Virus record (IMG/VR): IMGVR_UViG_3300031539_004671
Location: 1 to 21,034 of that record
Reading direction: 5' to 3' (one strand)
Length of the DNA stretch: 21,034 bases
Source of the DNA: a virus
The position numbers and the translations under genes are program-made. This document shows, in pieces, positions 18,904 to 21,034 of the stretch. Each line of letters begins with the position of its first letter. Position 1 is the stretch's first letter. The notes beneath the pieces are model-generated. The model was given only the letters and a program-made list of their open reading frames with translations, had not been told where the DNA came from and did not search any database.

Positions 18904-19832
18904 GATATTTGCTCGTTTTCCTGCTGCTGACCTTCGCCGGCACGGCCCAGGCGGCTGAAGACATTCAGGCCGCTCTCGACCAGGCGTGGAAGGACAGGGG
19001 CGAAGTGGTTTTGCAGCCGGGCACGTACCTCGTTAAGAATTCGTTGCTGGCCCATTGCACGATCCGCGCGGTCGGTAGTGCGCGTCTCCAGTGGAGCGGG
19101 CCCGAGACGGACGACTATATCCTGAGACTGATTGGCGTGGACGGCGAGATCCACTCGCCACATCTGTCGGGACTGAATTTCGACGGTGCCAAGAAGGCTA
19201 GGGGTTTGTACGTCGATAACGTCCACCGGGGCGTGCTGGAGAATTTGACGTTCTACCGTACTCGCGGAATGGGGTTGAAGATTGACCGGGGCTGGGTGTT
19301 GCACGCTCGAAATCTCGGCGTGATGTACTGCGAGGGCCCTGCACTGGACGCCAGCGGGCTTTCGGCCGGATCGATTTACGGGCTCAGTATCCATGACGTC
19401 ACAAGTGCCGACGCCCCGATCGTAACCATCACGGGTGCAGCGGACGTGAGGCAACTCGGGATCGAGGACTGCGATAGCGGTAAGCATCCGGTCGTCCGGC
19501 TGCGGAAGTTCTGGGCGGGCAGCCTCGACGGCTTTATCAGCGAGCGGCTGAAGGGCTCGGCTATCTTGCAGGTCGAGGACTCGTTCGGATCCCGGATCGA
19601 CCGCCTGAGTCACTGGCAGGAGCCCAAGGGCCGGATGGCCGTGGGCGTCGTGTTGAGAAACTGCGAGGCGGTGCGAATCGGCACCATGCAAGGCTGGAAC
19701 ATCGACACGATGGTCCGGATTGAAGGCGACTCGACGAACTGCCAAGTCAAGCGTGAATGGATCAAGGACCAGAGTGGTACGACGAAACACCTGATCGACC
19801 ACGCGGGTCGAGGGGCGAAAGGGGAACCATGA
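18900..19832 (+). CDS. Second signal-peptide beta-helix protein
   Basis: ATG 18900 overlaps the previous stop (ATGA). The 310-residue product has a textbook signal peptide (MRYLLVFLLLTFAGTAQA, cleavage after AQA). It continues with DIQAALDQAWKDRGEVVLQP, GTYLV and a series of short repeats (HLSGLNFDGA, VLENLTFYRTRGMGLKI, IYGLSIHDVTSAD). This is a pectin-lyase-like beta-helix N-terminus, shorter than the neighbour. It may be a partner or a diverged relative of the upstream protein. A role on the host surface or in the periplasm is inferred from the signal peptide. Confidence 0.75.
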   Translation: MRYLLVFLLLTFAGTAQAAEDIQAALDQAWKDRGEVVLQPGTYLVKNSLLAHCTIRAVGSARLQWSGPETDDYILRLIGVDGEIHSPHLSGLNFDGAKKARGLYVDNVHRGVLENLTFYRTRGMGLKIDRGWVLHARNLGVMYCEGPALDASGLSAGSIYGLSIHDVTSADAPIVTITGAADVRQLGIEDCDSGKHPVVRLRKFWAGSLDGFISERLKGSAILQVEDSFGSRIDRLSHWQEPKGRMAVGVVLRNCEAVRIGTMQGWNIDTMVRIEGDSTNCQVKREWIKDQSGTTKHLIDHAGRGAKGEP

Positions 19833-20221
19833 ATTACGACATTCTGAAAACCGAACTCCAAGTCGATCCGTTGACCCGCGGCTACGCGACCATGTCCGAT
19901 GCCGAGGTTGCGGCGAGCCTGAATACCGTCAACCGGGAGCGGAACCGGCCTACCTTGACGGGTTCGGCTGTGTTGAACGCGATCAACGAAGCGGAATTCG
20001 ATCTGCTGACTGCCGAGAAACAACAGAGGATCTGGGATCTCTTGCATTTGGGCGAGTTGAATCCACACGGAGTCGAGGCGACTCTGTTCGTTGACATCTT
20101 CGGCCCGACCTCGGCCACAATCACTCAACTCAAGCTGATTCGGGTCGAGGCGGTTAGCCGGGCAACGGAACTTGAGATATCACGGGTTCGTGTTGGTGAC
20201 GTAGAAAGGGCAAGGGCCTGA
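19829..20221 (+). CDS. Phage structural-region protein of unknown function (130 aa)
   Basis: ATG 19829 overlaps the previous stop (ATGA) and follows GGGGAACC. The N-terminal half (YDILKTELQVDP, MSDAEVAASLNTVNRERNRP) follows a pattern common in small proteins of siphophage structural regions: a leading helix, an NxVNRxRNR-type segment, then helical TAEKQQRIWDLLHLG. The C-terminal half is helical and contains a TELEISRVRVGDVERAR tail. No signal peptide. Precise function unknown; head or tail assembly is likely. Confidence 0.65.
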   Translation: MNYDILKTELQVDPLTRGYATMSDAEVAASLNTVNRERNRPTLTGSAVLNAINEAEFDLLTAEKQQRIWDLLHLGELNPHGVEATLFVDIFGPTSATITQLKLIRVEAVSRATELEISRVRVGDVERARA

Positions 20222-20223
20222 AC

Positions 20224-20682
20224 ATGCTATCCCCATTCTCCCGGTTTATCGTGGTCAACAACTCCGGGTCGTTGCTGACCTTCAACGCCAACGGCCGGAT
20301 CAACCTCAAGATCACGGGCGTCTACATCACGCCCGCGACCGGGAAGGTTGCGTATGCGCCGCTGGGCGACGATGACTGCGGGTTCATCGCGGCATCCACC
20401 CTGGCTGACGGGGCAGAAATCTTCTCGGATGAGATCGACAACAGTGCGAATCTCTACATCGCCTACCTGGTGCAGTTGGAGATCACGCATGACGAGGGCA
20501 CTGCGGCGGATGGCACGTTTGACGTTTACTATGAGGGCGGCGACGCAACCGGCGAGCTGCCCAGCGATGCCAGCGGCTATGACGACGCGGAGACGAACAG
20601 GTTGAATTTCATTGGTTCACTCGTTTGGCACGCCAGTGGTGCCGATGATGAGGTGATGCGTTCCGACGCATTGTTGGTATGA
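20224..20682 (+). CDS. Small beta-rich structural-like protein
   Basis: ATG 20224 lies two bases after the previous stop. The 152-residue protein is beta-rich and acidic (FIVVNNSGSLLTFNANGRI, YIAYLVQLEITHDEG, FDVYYEGGDATGELPSD). It ends with LNFIGSLVWHASGADDE. Size and pattern match small virion or tail-fibre-associated proteins next to LamG-type genes. There is no signal peptide. The stop overlaps the next start (ATGA). Confidence 0.65.
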   Translation: MLSPFSRFIVVNNSGSLLTFNANGRINLKITGVYITPATGKVAYAPLGDDDCGFIAASTLADGAEIFSDEIDNSANLYIAYLVQLEITHDEGTAADGTFDVYYEGGDATGELPSDASGYDDAETNRLNFIGSLVWHASGADDEVMRSDALLV

Positions 20683-21034
20683 GCCTATTCCTCCCAGGTA
20701 CAGTTACCGATGGCCGCCCCTCTTACGCGAGGGGTTTCGCCCCGCGTAACGGCCTGCCTGCAAATCCCCGCCTCTGGAAGGAGCTGATCAGTTACTGGGA
20801 TCCAACTTTAGGGTATGGGCCTAATGGCGGTTTGACCCTTCCCGACTGGGGTCGGCGGCGAAATAGCCCCGGCACGCTGACCAACATGGACCCGGCGACG
20901 GACTGGGTGATGAGTCCGTATGGGTGGGCGTTGGATTTTGACGGGGAAGATGATTACGTAGACACTGGACAGGAGATTTATGCTCCGTCGATGACGATAG
21001 CCGCATTGGCAAGACTGGATGGCGATCATGGCGA
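20679..21034 (+). CDS. LamG/concanavalin-like protein, 3' end cut by window
   Basis: ATG 20679 (ATGA overlap) opens a frame that remains open to the last base, so the gene continues outside. The visible 118 residues start with a Pro/Arg-rich segment (RGFAPRNGLPANPRLWKEL). They then show a typical LamG-type beginning: LISYWDPTLGYGPNGGLTLP, GTLTNMDPATDW, YGWALDFDGEDDYVDTG. LamG domains bind glycans or proteins and often occur in phage fibre or virion surface proteins. A strong hairpin lies within the early codons (20723-20749). Confidence 0.8.
   Translation, partial: MSLFLPGTVTDGRPSYARGFAPRNGLPANPRLWKELISYWDPTLGYGPNGGLTLPDWGRRRNSPGTLTNMDPATDWVMSPYGWALDFDGEDDYVDTGQEIYAPSMTIAALARLDGDHG

Noticed and set aside
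20679-21029. Reverse-strand frames at the right edge
   Set aside because: They are antisense to the LamG-like forward gene, which has clear domain similarity and an ATGA overlap with its neighbour.
1-21034. CRISPR array, anti-CRISPR, retron or diversity-generating retroelement
   Set aside because: No regularly spaced direct repeats, no reverse transcriptase and no template/variable repeat pair were seen, despite lectin-like proteins that might have been targets.

Overview
The window is about 21 kb of a tailed, double-stranded DNA phage or prophage (Caudoviricetes). It runs from the end of a replication block through DNA packaging and capsid genes into a set of surface, fibre or lectin proteins. 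The call rests on a complete large terminase with Walker A, Walker B and nuclease motifs, a small-terminase-like gene, a Mu-I/lambda-C type prohead protease with a scaffold-like tail, a decoration-like protein and a lambda gpE-like major capsid protein in canonical order. No integrase, tRNA, rRNA, CRISPR array or insertion sequence was seen. The DNA is GC-rich. A planctomycete or related host is only a guess, based on the many signal-peptide proteins, a Gly/Cys-rich secreted tail and LamG-type lectins.

Layout. (1) 1-2015: the 3' end of a UvrD-like helicase gene, several tiny genes (two zinc-ribbon-like), a VRR-NUC nuclease and a helix-turn-helix/zinc protein. (2) 2060-4989: a probable host-exit or envelope block with a hydrophobic small protein, a secreted protein, a papain-like cysteine protease, a small secreted Cys/His protein, an unknown and a holin-like protein. 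(3) 4976-9479: small terminase, small genes, large terminase, and more small genes including a tandem pair of paralogues. (4) 9434-11921: a reverse-strand cassette of three genes with its own candidate promoter and a terminator-like hairpin, placed where a portal gene would be expected. (5) 11959-16675: a second forward unit with a sigma70-like promoter, a folded leader that can hide the first ribosome binding site, three tiny overlapping ORFs, protease/scaffold, decoration-lectin fusion, major capsid protein and a strong intrinsic terminator. (6) 16685-21034: a membrane-anchored small structural-like protein, two signal-peptide beta-helix proteins, two small structural-like proteins and a LamG-like gene cut by the window end.

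Genes are packed tightly, usually with ATGA, GTGA or TGATG overlaps, so translation is probably coupled within long transcripts. The most notable non-genic signal is a family of GCCGC-tetraloop-GCGGC hairpins at small-gene junctions, mostly just before the Shine-Dalgarno sequence of the next gene. They recall the start-associated repeats of cluster K mycobacteriophages. Further junction-level duplications (the 3' end of the large terminase gene, and a 21-nt start block) suggest that small genes here were added by recombination at gene boundaries. No portal gene is recognisable in the window.
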